Positions 1 to 8,935 of a stretch of 64,000 nucleotides of DNA are shown in pieces (position 1 is the stretch's first letter; the number at the start of each line of letters is the position of its first letter). Origin of the DNA: an uncultured Eisenbergiella sp. (GTDB taxonomy: Bacteria; Bacillota; Clostridia; Lachnospirales; Lachnospiraceae); the NCBI GenBank assembly GCA_947598825.1, contig CANQFM010000002.1, positions 1 to 64,000 on the forward strand. The letters run 5' to 3'. A model generated the notes under the pieces. The model was not told the origin of the DNA, searched no databases, and worked only from the letters and a program-made list of their open reading frames with translations. A program made the translations under genes and the position numbers.

Positions 1-59
1 CTTGATACAACCGCCGGTTCCGTCTGGATTGTGCTTTTCCTTTCTTCTCTTGATTACAT

Positions 60-1505
60 CTACTTAGCCATAAGCTGGTTGAGGACCTGACGCAGGAAAT
101 GGATGGATTGACCGGACTGGGAGGCGTAATAGAAGTTTTGGGAAAGGCCGTGACGCAGCGTCTTTTCGTTCCGGCTCCCCCGCAGCACGTCCAGGATCGT
201 ATTGACCCCATAGCGCATATCCAGGGTCAGGATGCAGCCGATCATATCGTTGGCGATGGCCGTGATGTCGACGGTCTCAAAAGCGGTCAGACAGTTGGAA
301 CACATACCGCAGTAGTGGGAACCGTATTCGCCGAAATAGCGCAGCATATAGTCCCGCAGGCATTCCGTGGTGTGACAGTAGAAGGTCATTTTTTTGAGGC
401 GTTCCCGGTCCCGCTCCCTGACCAGCGCAAGCTCTTCTTCCGACAGCTCTTCATTTTCCCGGTCCCCCTCGATAAAAAACTGGTTGGTGATCACATCCTG
501 GCCGCTGTAAAAAAGGATGCAGTCAGCCCTGGCCCCGTCCCGCCCCGCGCGGCCCGCCTCCTGATAATAGCTCTCCATGTTTTTGGGCATGTTATAGTGC
601 AGGACAAAGCGCACGTTGGATTTGTCGATGCCCATGCCGAAGGCGTTGGTCGCTACCATAACGGGCCGCTCGTCGTAGGTAAAGGCTTCCTGGTTGGCGT
701 AGCGTTCTTCATCGGAAAGGCCGGCATGGTAGCGGGTGGCCGGAAAGCCGTCCGCAAGGAGCCGCTGGCAAAGCTCTTCCACGCCCTTGCGGGTAGCGCA
801 GTAGATGATGCCGGAGGAATCCGGATGGGCCTGCAGATAGGCCCGGATCTGCCGGTATTTGTCCTTGTCGTGGCGCACTTCAAAATAGAGGTTTTTCCGG
901 TCAAAACCGGTGGCGGCGGTATAGGGGTCCTTCAGCCTGAGCATGCGGATCAGATCCTCCCGGACCTCTTTGGTGGCCGTAGCGGTGAAAGCTCCCACTA
1001 CGGGCCGGGCCGGAAGCGAATCGATGAAATCCGGGATCTTCAGGTAGCTGGGCCTGAAATCCTGTCCCCATTGGGAGACGCAATGGGCCTCGTCCACAGC
1101 CACTAAGGACAGACTGGCAGAGACGGCAAAATCCAAAAAATCCGGCGTCATCAGGCGCTCAGGGGCCACATAGATGATCCGGTAGCGGCCCTCTTTTGCC
1201 AGCCCCAGCGCCTTTCTGTACTGGGGATAGGTAAGGGAACTGTTCAGATAGGCGGCGTGCACGCCCATCTGGTTCAGGGCCCGGACCTGATCCTTCATCA
1301 GGGAGATCAGGGGGGAAACGACCAGGGATATGCCGGGCAGCAGCAGGGCCGGGATCTGATAGCACAGGGATTTGCCCGCGCCGGTGGGCATGATCCCACA
1401 CACGTCCCGCCCGGCCAGGAGGCTGTCGATGAGCCTTTCCTGGCCTTCCCGGAAGCTGTCGTATCCGTAAAAAGTTTTCAGCACTTCATATTTTTTCTTA
1501 CACAT
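60..1505 (-). CDS. recQ: RecQ-family ATP-dependent DNA helicase, short C-terminus
   Basis: This is a 3'-5' superfamily 2 DNA helicase of recombination and repair. Walker A (TGAGKS, about residues 41-46) and the DEAH box (about 138-141) are clear. The helicase C-terminal half and a RecQ zinc-binding cysteine cluster (HYCGMCSNC) follow near residues 375-400. The frame stays open back to 1856, but that extension has no RecQ similarity and crosses the promoter of the divergent gene. I start at the ATG at 1505 because a GGAG lies about 10 bases upstream; the ATG at 1514 is too close to it. At 481 residues the protein stops soon after entering the RQC winged helix and has no HRDC domain. It is therefore either a natural short RecQ/RecS-like form or interrupted near its end. 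Confidence 0.9.
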   Translation of the reverse strand: MCKKKYEVLKTFYGYDSFREGQERLIDSLLAGRDVCGIMPTGAGKSLCYQIPALLLPGISLVVSPLISLMKDQVRALNQMGVHAAYLNSSLTYPQYRKALGLAKEGRYRIIYVAPERLMTPDFLDFAVSASLSLVAVDEAHCVSQWGQDFRPSYLKIPDFIDSLPARPVVGAFTATATKEVREDLIRMLRLKDPYTAATGFDRKNLYFEVRHDKDKYRQIRAYLQAHPDSSGIIYCATRKGVEELCQRLLADGFPATRYHAGLSDEERYANQEAFTYDERPVMVATNAFGMGIDKSNVRFVLHYNMPKNMESYYQEAGRAGRDGARADCILFYSGQDVITNQFFIEGDRENEELSEEELALVRERDRERLKKMTFYCHTTECLRDYMLRYFGEYGSHYCGMCSNCLTAFETVDITAIANDMIGCILTLDMRYGVNTILDVLRGSRNEKTLRHGLSQNFYYASQSGQSIHFLRQVLNQLMAK

Positions 1506-1561
1506 CGCATCCATACTCCAGATTTTATCATGGATCCGGGAAGCGGACAAGACGGTTTGGC

Positions 1562-1590
1562 TTGAAAAAAGAGCGGGATAGGGGTATACT
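1562..1590 (+). promoter_or_regulatory. sigma-A-type promoter for the small membrane protein gene
   Basis: TTGAAA (1562-1567) and TATACT (1585-1590) are separated by exactly 17 bases. The promoter lies about 50 bases upstream of the start at 1639, in the divergent gap with recQ. Confidence 0.7.
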
Positions 1591-1638
1591 GACAACAGAG
1601 AGACAGACCCGGTAAACGGGAGAAAAAGGAGAACCGAT

Positions 1639-2079
1639 ATGGAAAAGGAAAAGAAAGCGGAACAATCGCAGCCTCTGGCGCTCACCCCGGCCAACGGAAA
1701 GCGTCTGGCAATCTTTTGCGCAGTGGCAGTTATCCTGTTTTTCCTGCTGCCGGCGCTGTTGAACCGGATGTCTGCGGAGATACGCGCCAACGGCCTTTTG
1801 CTTTTGATGATGATCATCAACCAGATCTTTATCGGCGTGGTGGGCTGGCAGGCCAATCATTTCCCATCCAAATACAGCGTCTATATACCGCTGGCCTTTA
1901 TCGTACTCTACGCGGTGTCGGAACTGGTTTTTTACGGACAGATCGGATGGGGGATGGAGCTGAATTACCTGCAGACCGGATATATCTGTTATTTTTTAAA
2001 GAAGTTCATCGGCCGGGCACAGAAACAGCAGCAGATGCAGCAGAACAAGCCGTTTCCCAAAGGGATCCGGAAGAAATAG
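1639..2079 (+). CDS. Small polytopic membrane protein of unknown function
   Basis: I do not recognise the family. The 146-residue product has a charged N-terminal tail of about 20 residues, then three or four hydrophobic segments (about 23-43, 50-68, 80-96 and possibly 105-120). It ends in a glutamine- and lysine-rich cytoplasmic-looking tail. AAAGGAG sits about 8 bases before the ATG, a consensus-like promoter lies upstream and a terminator directly downstream. It is therefore a well-formed single-gene transcription unit. Opposite-frame readings through the gene lack comparable signals. Confidence 0.75.
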   Translation: MEKEKKAEQSQPLALTPANGKRLAIFCAVAVILFFLLPALLNRMSAEIRANGLLLLMMIINQIFIGVVGWQANHFPSKYSVYIPLAFIVLYAVSELVFYGQIGWGMELNYLQTGYICYFLKKFIGRAQKQQQMQQNKPFPKGIRKK

Positions 2080-2090
2080 CGCAAAAAAAG

Positions 2091-2124
2091 AAAAGGGGAT
2101 CCTGCAGGATGGGGTCCCCTTTTT
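2091..2124. terminator. Bidirectional intrinsic terminator
   Basis: A nine-base stem, AAAAGGGGA (2091-2099) with TCCCCTTTT (2115-2123), is followed by T on the plus strand. A-rich sequence just upstream gives a U-tract on the minus strand. It sits between two convergent genes and can serve both. Confidence 0.8.
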
Positions 2125-2167
2125 CAAACAAAACGGGGGGGAAAAGGCGCAGAGCGTTTGGGACCGT

Positions 2168-2890
2168 TTACAGGAAACCGCCGTCCAGGGTCAGGATCTG
2201 GCCGGTCAGATAGTCCGGCGCTTCGGCCAGTTGCAGCGCCAGATCGGCCACCTCCTGCGGGGTGCCGAAACGGTCCGCGGGAATGGCGTCGATCAGGGCG
2301 CGGCGTTCCTCCTCTGAAAAGCAGCGATTCATCTGTGTGTCAATGACGCCGCAGGCGATGGCGTTGACTTGGATATTGCTGGGCGCCAGTTCCTTTGCCA
2401 GAGCTTTGGTCAGGCTGTTCACGGCGCCTTTGGAGGCGGAGTAGGCAGTCTCCATGGAAGCGCCGGCAATGCCCCAGACGGAGGAAATGTTGATAATACG
2501 ACCCTTTTTTTTAGCCAGCATCAGCGGCACCGCCAGCTTGCAGGTATAGAAACAGGCATCCAGGTTGGTGGCCATAAGACGGCGCCACTGGGCCGGTTCC
2601 ATATCCGACAGCAGGCCGATATGGGAGATGCCGGCGTTGTTGACCAGCACGTCCAGATCGTCTATTTGGGAAAAGAGCTTTTGGACAAAATCCCAGTCCC
2701 CCATATCCCCGCAGAAGGCCAGGGCGCGGACGCCATACTGTTCCGACAGACGACAGCAGAGGGCGGAGAGTTCGGCTTCGGACCTAAAACAGGTGAGAAA
2801 GAGATCATATCCGGCCGCGGCGTAGGTGTTTGCAATGGCGCGCCCGATTCCCCGGGAAGCGCCTGTGATCAGGGATTTTTTCTTTTTCAT
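2168..2890 (-). CDS. Short-chain dehydrogenase/reductase (FabG-like)
   Basis: This is a 240-residue NAD(P)H-dependent SDR oxidoreductase. It shows the Rossmann motif TGASRGIG (9-16), NNAG (84-87), a catalytic Ser in NISS (135-138), and the YxxxK pair Tyr150 and Lys154. Length and motifs fit 3-oxoacyl-ACP reductase FabG and related SDRs. No fatty-acid genes are adjacent, so the substrate is open. The ATG at 2890 is chosen because AAAGGA lies about 7 bases before it and the Rossmann fold begins at once; a longer frame to 2968 is not credible. It is divergent from the flavoprotein gene at 2968. Confidence 0.85.
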   Translation of the reverse strand: MKKKKSLITGASRGIGRAIANTYAAAGYDLFLTCFRSEAELSALCCRLSEQYGVRALAFCGDMGDWDFVQKLFSQIDDLDVLVNNAGISHIGLLSDMEPAQWRRLMATNLDACFYTCKLAVPLMLAKKKGRIINISSVWGIAGASMETAYSASKGAVNSLTKALAKELAPSNIQVNAIACGVIDTQMNRCFSEEERRALIDAIPADRFGTPQEVADLALQLAEAPDYLTGQILTLDGGFL

Positions 2891-2967
2891 GGGGATTCCT
2901 TTTTCAAAAAAGGGAAAAATGACAACAGGAACAAAAATATTATAGCATTTGCGACAGGAGGATGGCA

Positions 2968-3918
2968 ATGTACGATTTGATCATTATCGGCTCCGGCCCG
3001 GCGGGGCTTAGCGCTGCGGTATATGCCAGACGGGCCGCGCTCTCGGTTCTGGTACTGGAAAAAATGCCCATGAGCGGCGGCCAGGTGTTGAATACCTATG
3101 AGGTGGATAACTATCTGGGGATTCCGGGCGTCAACGGGTTTGACCTGGGGATGCGCTTTCGGGAGCATGCGGAACGGATGGGCGCCCGGTTCGTGCAGGC
3201 GCAGGTTGTTGGCGTGACGGATGGGGATGGGAAAAAGACGGTGCATACGAAGGGCGGGGATTATGAGGCTAGGGCCGTGATCCTGGCGTCCGGCGCTGTT
3301 CACCGCAGGCTGGAAGTGCCGGGGGAGGCAGAGCTGGCCGGCAGGGGCGTTTCCTATTGCGCCACCTGTGACGGCGCTTTCTATCGCGGCAAGGTAACGG
3401 TTGTGGTCGGCGGCGGCGATGTGGCGGCAGAGGACGCCATTTTCCTGGCCAGGGGATGCGAGAAGGTGTATGTGGTACACCGCAGGGAACAGTTGAGGGC
3501 GGCCCGGATCCTGCAGGAGCGGCTGTTTGCCCTGCAAAACGTGGAAATGGTCTGGAACAGTACGGTAGAGCGGATTGAAGGTCAGGAAAAGGTGACAGGC
3601 GTACTGGTGCGGGACAAGGGCGGACAGGAGAGAGTCTTGAAAGCGGACGGTATCTTCATTGCGGTTGGGATCGTACCGGAAACGGCGGCTTTCAAAGGGC
3701 TGGCGTCCATGGACGAGGACGGCTACCTCATAGCCGGGGAGGACTGCGCGACCGATGTGCCGGGTATTTTTGCCGCCGGCGACATCCGCAAAAAAAAGCT
3801 GCGCCAGATCATTACGGCGGCGGCGGACGGCGCCAATGCGGCGGTAGCCGCGGAAGGGTATCTGATGCGCAGGGGCCTGTTGGCGGGAGAAAAACAGCAT
3901 TTGGCGGACGAAAAATGA
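2968..3918 (+). CDS. trxB: Thioredoxin-disulfide reductase family flavoprotein
   Basis: This FAD- and NAD(P)H-dependent disulfide reductase transfers electrons to thioredoxin or a related carrier. The FAD motif GSGPAG (8-13), redox-active pair CATC (Cys131, Cys134), second nucleotide motif GGGDVA (148-153), HRREQLRA NADPH motif (171-178) and C-terminal FAD motif AAGDI are all present. The 316-residue length is typical. AGGAGG sits six bases before the ATG at 2968; the ATG at 2962 directly abuts it and is less likely. No thioredoxin gene is adjacent, so the partner is unknown. Confidence 0.88.
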   Translation: MYDLIIIGSGPAGLSAAVYARRAALSVLVLEKMPMSGGQVLNTYEVDNYLGIPGVNGFDLGMRFREHAERMGARFVQAQVVGVTDGDGKKTVHTKGGDYEARAVILASGAVHRRLEVPGEAELAGRGVSYCATCDGAFYRGKVTVVVGGGDVAAEDAIFLARGCEKVYVVHRREQLRAARILQERLFALQNVEMVWNSTVERIEGQEKVTGVLVRDKGGQERVLKADGIFIAVGIVPETAAFKGLASMDEDGYLIAGEDCATDVPGIFAAGDIRKKKLRQIITAAADGANAAVAAEGYLMRRGLLAGEKQHLADEK

Positions 3919-3974
3919 CATAAAATCGTCATAAATGTAATGAAAATATGTAGAAAAAACTTGTATTTAGCAGA

Positions 3975-4003
3975 TTGACAAAAGAATATTCCGATGTTAT
4001 ATT
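3975..4003 (+). promoter_or_regulatory. Strong sigma-A promoter for the NlpC/P60 gene
   Basis: TTGACA (3975-3980), a 17-base spacer and TATATT (3998-4003) form a near-consensus promoter about 80 bases upstream of the start at 4086, in an AT-rich gap. Confidence 0.8.
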
Positions 4004-4085
4004 ATTCCTTGGGTGTAACAAATTCGTAACAAATGAAAACAAGTTTTAAAAAACGTTTACAAAAGATAATAAACCTGGGGGATTT

Positions 4086-5480
4086 ATGAAATATACATCG
4101 GTGAAAGTAACAGCATGTACTCTGGCGGCGGCGGTCTTTATGGCGGCCAGCCCCATACAGGCCAAGGCGGCGGGCAACATTGCAGCTTCCCTGCCTGCGG
4201 CGGGATTTGGGATCGGCCTGGGAGACGGTTCAGTGGTGTCCGATCTTCTGGAAACGGAGCAGGAGACGGAAACGGTTTCAGGTGAGACGCAGACGGAGGA
4301 AACGGAAAACGGGACACAGGAAACGGCTGCCGCTTCTGAGGGGGAGACAGAGCAGCAGGAGACGGAAACGGTTTCCGAAGAGACGCAGACAGAAGGGACC
4401 ACAGAAGAGTCGCAGACGGAAGAGTCCGCAGGAGAGACACAGACCGAAGGATCTGCGGAAGAGACGGAGACCGAAGAACCCGCAGAAGAGACGCAGGAGA
4501 ATCGTTCCGGACTTGCAGAGGGGACGCTGATCATCGCGCAGGTTACGGATTATGTGAATATCCGGAAGGAGCCAAGTACGGACGCGGAGATCGTAGGCAA
4601 GCTTTACAACAATTCCGTGGGATATCTGATCCGTGAGGAAGGCGAATGGTTCCTGATGAAGTCCGGCAGCGTGGAAGGTTATGTAAAGGCGGAATTTTTT
4701 GAGACAGGGGACGAGGCGGAGAGGATCGCCGATCAGGTGGGGGACCGGATCGCTACGGTCAATACCGAAACCCTGCGGGTCAGGACGGAACCCAGCCTGG
4801 ACGCGCCGGTACTGGGACTGGTGCCGGGGGGCGAAGAACTGACGGTTCTGGCGGAAGAAAACGGTTTTGTGAAGGTCAGCATTGAAGAAGGGGACGGCTG
4901 GGTCTCCATGGACTATGTGGATCTGGATACGGAATATGTGACTGCAGAGTCGCTTAAGGAAGAGAAAGAACGGCTGGAGAAAGACGCCGAAGCGAAGGCG
5001 GAAGCGCAGAAAGCCGCGCAGGCGGCGGAAGAGAAGCTGCACAGGGAGCAGGAAGATGCAGAAAAGAGCCAGGAGGCAGCGCAGCAGGAGGTTCAGGAAA
5101 CTGTGCAGGCGGCGAATGTGAGCGCAGCGCCCTCCGGACTGGGACAGGCTGTTGTGGATTTCGCGCTGCAGTTTGTGGGCAACCCTTATGTATACGGCGG
5201 CAGCAGCCTGACGAAAGGGACGGATTGTTCCGGGTTTGTCATGAGCGTCTATCAGAATTTCGGCGTATCCCTGCCCCATTCTTCTTCGGCGGACCGGAGC
5301 GTAGGCTATAAGGTCGGCAGCCTTGCAGAAGCGCAGCCCGGGGATATCCTCTGCTATTCCGGCCATGTGGGCATTTACATGGGCAACGGACAGATCGTGC
5401 ATGCCAGCACGGAGCAGACCGGCATTAAGGTTTCGGATGCTACATACAGAAAGATCCTGGCGATCAGGCGGATTTTCTGA
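4086..5480 (+). CDS. Secreted SH3b-NlpC/P60 peptidoglycan hydrolase
   Basis: This is a 464-residue exported cell-wall endopeptidase. An N-terminal signal peptide (about 1-29, ending near QAKAAG) is followed by a Glu/Thr-rich low-complexity stretch (about 57-140). Two bacterial SH3 domains (about 147-205 and 218-282) precede an Ala/Glu/Lys-rich coiled coil (about 290-340). The C-terminal NlpC/P60 domain runs from about 352. The catalytic residues appear to be Cys381 (TDCSGF), His427 (GHVGIY) and His439 (IVHAS). The family cleaves D-gamma-glutamyl-diamino-acid bonds in stem peptides. It has its own strong promoter. The acidic stretch probably acts as a spacer through the wall; that is inference. 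Confidence 0.9.
   Translation: MKYTSVKVTACTLAAAVFMAASPIQAKAAGNIAASLPAAGFGIGLGDGSVVSDLLETEQETETVSGETQTEETENGTQETAAASEGETEQQETETVSEETQTEGTTEESQTEESAGETQTEGSAEETETEEPAEETQENRSGLAEGTLIIAQVTDYVNIRKEPSTDAEIVGKLYNNSVGYLIREEGEWFLMKSGSVEGYVKAEFFETGDEAERIADQVGDRIATVNTETLRVRTEPSLDAPVLGLVPGGEELTVLAEENGFVKVSIEEGDGWVSMDYVDLDTEYVTAESLKEEKERLEKDAEAKAEAQKAAQAAEEKLHREQEDAEKSQEAAQQEVQETVQAANVSAAPSGLGQAVVDFALQFVGNPYVYGGSSLTKGTDCSGFVMSVYQNFGVSLPHSSSADRSVGYKVGSLAEAQPGDILCYSGHVGIYMGNGQIVHASTEQTGIKVSDATYRKILAIRRIF
4257..4503 (+). repeat. Degenerate Glu/Thr-rich coding repeat
   Basis: Short units such as ETQTEE, ETETVS and EETQTE recur at least eight times, encoded by near-identical gagacgcagacggaa-type units. This is an in-frame low-complexity tract inside the NlpC/P60 gene and prone to length change. 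Confidence 0.8.
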
Positions 5481-5575
5481 TCGGAAAGGCCCGATCCCAT
5501 AGCAGACGATGGATAAATTTCCCGGTTCCTAATAAAAGGCTCTGCATTTCGACAGGCGGGAGAAAGGGTAGAGAA

Positions 5576-6373
5576 ATGCGTATGCTGTGGAAAAAAGGGT
5601 GCGCCGTAATTTTAACCGTGGTTATTTTCAGCCTGTTTCTCACCCTGGTGGATCACCTAGCGGGCTCCCAGGGCGGCTCCATGCCTTTAGAGGAATCGCA
5701 GGCGATACTGAGTACGATTTCCCGACAGTATTCACAGGCGCTCAGCGACGCGGTCGCTGATCTGTTTTATGATTCGGATTATTCGGTTTTTGTCTCGGAT
5801 CGGACGACTTTCCGCAGCTATAAAAGCGTCGGCGGTCGGCAGTCCTGGCCGATTTCCAATGCAGACAGGACGGGACATTCGGTCATCGACCGGGGAGAGA
5901 CGGTGGACTGGGGCCGGGGCAGCCTTGGATGTATGGCGTACGCTTTCTTTTTCGCATACTCGGTTTATGGAGATGATCAGTCGAGAGATGAGTCCGAGAA
6001 GGTCTATGTGGACCGGAAGGACCCCAGGACCTGGCAGGACTTTGAAATCCTGATCGAGAGCCAGGCGCAGCCCGGAGAACACCTTCGGGCATATTCCTAC
6101 AGCAATCACCGCCGGCTGGAACATTCCATGGTTTTTCTGTGTACGGGGAAGATGGGGAATCAGCGGGGGTTTTATGCGGCTGATTACAGCGGCGGATGCG
6201 TAATTGACAAGCAGACGAACCAATGGGTCTTCCGTCCATCCAAAGATCGATATTCCATCCGGTTCTATACCTATAAGTCCTTTGCGAAAACGTGGGGGGA
6301 TCGGAGATGGTTCGTTTACAATACATATGAAAACTCGCAATATGCAGATGCGCCGGGGGAAACGGCGGCATGA
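5576..6373 (+). CDS. Secreted or membrane-anchored protein with papain-like Cys/His/Asp pattern
   Basis: I do not recognise a named family. The 265-residue product has a basic N-terminus and one hydrophobic segment (about 8-29), so it is exported or anchored. It then shows Cys119 in GCMAYAF, His183 in EHSMVF and Asp203 in AADY. The order and spacing recall NlpC/P60-like or amidase-type cysteine hydrolases, with a GEHLRAYS strand before the His. This is inference, not family recognition. It follows the NlpC/P60 gene by 95 bases on the same strand and ends at a strong terminator. A role in cell-wall turnover is plausible. Confidence 0.7.
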   Translation: MRMLWKKGCAVILTVVIFSLFLTLVDHLAGSQGGSMPLEESQAILSTISRQYSQALSDAVADLFYDSDYSVFVSDRTTFRSYKSVGGRQSWPISNADRTGHSVIDRGETVDWGRGSLGCMAYAFFFAYSVYGDDQSRDESEKVYVDRKDPRTWQDFEILIESQAQPGEHLRAYSYSNHRRLEHSMVFLCTGKMGNQRGFYAADYSGGCVIDKQTNQWVFRPSKDRYSIRFYTYKSFAKTWGDRRWFVYNTYENSQYADAPGETAA

Positions 6374-6406
6374 CCGGATCCCGTCGTCTTGTCCTGACCG
6401 GTTTAC

Positions 6407-6437
6407 AAAAAGCAGCCTGACTTGGGTTGCTTTTTTT
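6407..6437 (+). terminator. Intrinsic terminator
   Basis: An 11-base stem, AAAAAGCAGCC (6407-6417) with GGTTGCTTTTT and one G-U pair, has a 6-7 base loop and runs into a seven-T tract. It ends the NlpC/P60 and Cys/His-protein unit. Confidence 0.85.
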
Positions 6438-6470
6438 GTTGTTTCTTTTTCTTCGTTTCTCATAAGATGT

Positions 6471-6499
6471 TTGACAAAAGAGGGGCTATGGAATAGTAT
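6471..6499 (+). promoter_or_regulatory. Promoter of the arabinose operon
   Basis: A perfect TTGACA (6471-6476) is followed after 17 bases by TAGTAT (6494-6499), about 80 bases upstream of the kinase start. Confidence 0.75.
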
Positions 6500-6525
6500 T
6501 ATTATTGGACGGGCATTGTTTACGG

Positions 6526-6543
6526 CAGACGGATGGACGTCTG
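6526..6543 (+). promoter_or_regulatory. Candidate operator (inverted repeat) downstream of the ara promoter
   Basis: CAGACG (6526-6531), six bases, then CGTCTG (6538-6543) form a perfect inverted repeat between the -10 box and the ribosome binding site. The position suits a repressor roadblock for an AraR-like regulator, but the sequence does not match the Bacillus AraR operator and no regulator gene is in the window. Confidence 0.35.
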
Positions 6544-6580
6544 ACAGATACATATCAAATCGGAAAAGGAGAGGGTCTGT

Positions 6581-8176
6581 ATGGGTATGGAGGAGAGAAT
6601 TGCCGCTATCCGGGAGAAAAGGACGGTGCTGGGGATCGAGTTCGGTTCCACCAGGATCAAGGCGGTGCTGGTGGACAGCGCGCACACGCCCATCGCTTCC
6701 GGCAGCCACGAGTGGGAGAACCGGCTGGAAAACGGGATCTGGACGTACAGCCTGGAGGATATCTGGACAGGGCTCCAGGACTGCTACCGGGATCTGGCGG
6801 CGGATGTGAAAAGGCAGTATGGGGAAGAACTGACCGCTATCGGGGCCATCGGTTTTTCGGCCATGATGCACGGGTATATGGTTTTCGACGAACAGGGGGA
6901 ACTGATGGTGCCTTTCCGCACCTGGCGCAACACCATTACGGAGGAGGCGGCGCGGGAGCTGTCCGCAGAGTTTGGGTTCAATATCCCCCAGAGGTGGAGC
7001 ATTGCCCATCTCTACCAGGCGATCTTAAAGAAAGAGGAGCATGTGAGCCGGATCTCTTATCTGAGTACGCTGGCCTGCTATATCCATTGGAAAATGACGG
7101 GGCAGAAGGTAGCCGGTATCGGAGAGGCTTCCGGCATGTTCCCCATCGATTCCGATACGCTGGACTATGACGAGGATATGGTGCGTAAATTCGACGCGCT
7201 GGTAGCCGACCGGCGCTTTCCCTGGAAGCTTCGCGACATCCTGCCCAAAGTGCTGGTGGCAGGACAGGAAGGCGGCTGGCTGACGGAGGAAGGCGCGCGG
7301 CTTTTGGATCCCTCCGGCAGGCTGCAGGCGGGCATCCCGGTCTGTCCTCCGGAAGGGGACGCGGGCACCGGCATGGCGGCCACCCGCAGCGTGGACAGAC
7401 GCACGGGCAACGTTTCCGCAGGAACCAGCGTATTCGCCATGATCGTGCTGGAAAAGGCCCTTTCCCGGATGTACCCCCAGATCGATATGGTGACCACGCC
7501 CTCCGGCGATCCGGTGGCCATGGTACACTGCAATAACTGCACTTCCGATCTGAACGCCTGGGTAAATCTCTTCGGGGAATTTCTGGGGATGTACGGGACT
7601 TTGGATAAGAATGCGCTCTACGGGGATCTCTACCGCAAAGCGATGGAAGGGGACAAGGACTGCGGCGGACTGATCGCTTTTAATTATTTTTCCGGGGAAC
7701 CGGTCACAGGCTTTGAAGAAGGGCGGCCGCTGTTCGTCCGCCGGCCCGACAGCCGTTTCACCCTGGCGAACTTCATGCGCTCCCATCTTTACTCTTCGCT
7801 GGCGGCCCTGAAGATCGGCCTGGATATCCTGCTGAAAGAGGAAGCTGTGCAGATCGATTCCGTCACCGGCCACGGCGGCCTGTTTAAAACGGAGGGCGTG
7901 GGCCAGAGCATTCTGGCGGCGGCCATGAACGCGCCGATCTCCGTCATGGAGACGGCGGGAGAGGGCGGCGCCTGGGGCATCGCGCTGCTGGCGGCCTATA
8001 TGCTTTACCGGGAGGAAGGTCAGAGTCTCGGCGAATATCTGGATCAAAAGGTGTTCGCAGGGATGCAGGCCAGGACCATGGAACCCGATCCTGCGGATGT
8101 GGCAGGGTTCGACGCATTTATCGCCCGGTATCAGGCATGCATGCCCGTGGAAAGGGCCGCGGTGGACACCCTGTAA
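6581..8176 (+). CDS. araB: FGGY carbohydrate kinase, probable L-ribulokinase
   Basis: The likely reaction is ATP-dependent phosphorylation of L-ribulose to L-ribulose 5-phosphate. The N-terminal phosphate-binding loop [10 protein letters not shown] (about 18-27) and the second ATP-binding lobe (GHGGLFKT and [11 protein letters not shown] in the last third) mark the FGGY kinase fold. The length of 531 residues fits. The direct neighbour araD makes L-ribulokinase the best call. Automatic annotation often calls this clostridial branch xylulokinase, and that cannot be excluded. AAGGAGAG lies 7-8 bases before the ATG. It is the first gene of an operon behind a TTGACA promoter. Confidence 0.8.
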   Translation: MGMEERIAAIREKRTVLGIEFGSTRIKAVLVDSAHTPIASGSHEWENRLENGIWTYSLEDIWTGLQDCYRDLAADVKRQYGEELTAIGAIGFSAMMHGYMVFDEQGELMVPFRTWRNTITEEAARELSAEFGFNIPQRWSIAHLYQAILKKEEHVSRISYLSTLACYIHWKMTGQKVAGIGEASGMFPIDSDTLDYDEDMVRKFDALVADRRFPWKLRDILPKVLVAGQEGGWLTEEGARLLDPSGRLQAGIPVCPPEGDAGTGMAATRSVDRRTGNVSAGTSVFAMIVLEKALSRMYPQIDMVTTPSGDPVAMVHCNNCTSDLNAWVNLFGEFLGMYGTLDKNALYGDLYRKAMEGDKDCGGLIAFNYFSGEPVTGFEEGRPLFVRRPDSRFTLANFMRSHLYSSLAALKIGLDILLKEEAVQIDSVTGHGGLFKTEGVGQSILAAAMNAPISVMETAGEGGAWGIALLAAYMLYREEGQSLGEYLDQKVFAGMQARTMEPDPADVAGFDAFIARYQACMPVERAAVDTL

Positions 8177-8212
8177 GAGGCGGCCGCAACAGAAAAGAAA
8201 GGAACGAGGACA

Positions 8213-8920
8213 ATGCTGGAAGAACTTAAACAAGCGGTCTATGAAGCCAATATGGCACTGCCGGCTTACGGCCTGGTGACCTTTACCTGGGGGAATGTCA
8301 GCGGCATCGACAGGGCCAGCGGCCTGTTCGTCATCAAACCCAGCGGCGTGGCCTATGACCGTCTGACGCCGCAGGATATGGTCGTCATGGATCTGGAAGG
8401 ACACCGGGTAGAGGGAAACTATAAGCCCTCCTCCGATACCGCAACGCATATTGAGATTTATAAGGCTTTTAAAGAGGTAGGGGGCATCGTGCATACCCAT
8501 TCCTCCTATGCCACAAGCTGGGCCCAGGCAGGACGCAGCATTCCCTGCTACGGGACGACCCACGCGGATTACATTTACGGGGAAGTGCCCTGCCTGCGCT
8601 GCTTAAACGCGCAGGAGATCGAGGACGCCTATGAGGAGAATACGGGGCATCTGATCGTGAACGAGTTCAGGCGGATGGGTAAAGACCCCATGGCGGTGCC
8701 GGCAGTGCTGTGCAAGAACCACGGCCCCTTTGCCTGGGGGAAGGACGCCCATGAGGCGGTGCATAATGCCGTGGTGCTGGAGGAAGTGGCGAAGATGGCG
8801 TACCGGGCGGAAACCATCAATCCCAGGATCCAGCCCGCGCCGCAAAAGCTGCAGGATAAGCATTATTACCGCAAACACGGGGCGAACGCATATTATGGCC
8901 AGTCCGGCCAGGAAAAATAA
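8213..8920 (+). CDS. araD: L-ribulose-5-phosphate 4-epimerase
   Basis: This enzyme converts L-ribulose 5-phosphate to D-xylulose 5-phosphate by zinc-dependent retro-aldol chemistry. It is a class II aldolase-fold protein of 235 residues, a typical length. Metal and catalytic motifs are visible: GNVSGID near the N-terminus, THSSYAT, THADYIYGEVP and KNHGPFAWG. The gene follows the kinase by 36 bases and precedes the transketolase genes by 15, so product can pass straight into the pentose phosphate pathway. Confidence 0.93.
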   Translation: MLEELKQAVYEANMALPAYGLVTFTWGNVSGIDRASGLFVIKPSGVAYDRLTPQDMVVMDLEGHRVEGNYKPSSDTATHIEIYKAFKEVGGIVHTHSSYATSWAQAGRSIPCYGTTHADYIYGEVPCLRCLNAQEIEDAYEENTGHLIVNEFRRMGKDPMAVPAVLCKNHGPFAWGKDAHEAVHNAVVLEEVAKMAYRAETINPRIQPAPQKLQDKHYYRKHGANAYYGQSGQEK

Positions 8921-8935
8921 ATAAGGAGAGGCAAG

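Noticed and set aside
99..1106. Long plus-strand open frame opposite recQ
   Set aside because: It is the antisense of a gene with full helicase motifs; the translation has no recognisable domain and no ribosome binding site.
1506..1856. N-terminal extension of recQ to 1856
   Set aside because: The extra residues have no RecQ similarity, cross the promoter at 1562-1590 and overlap the divergent gene that starts at 1639.
4278..5402. Minus-strand frame of 374 codons opposite the NlpC/P60 gene
   Set aside because: It arises from the repetitive acidic coding tract and codon bias; the plus strand has signal peptide, SH3 and catalytic motifs.
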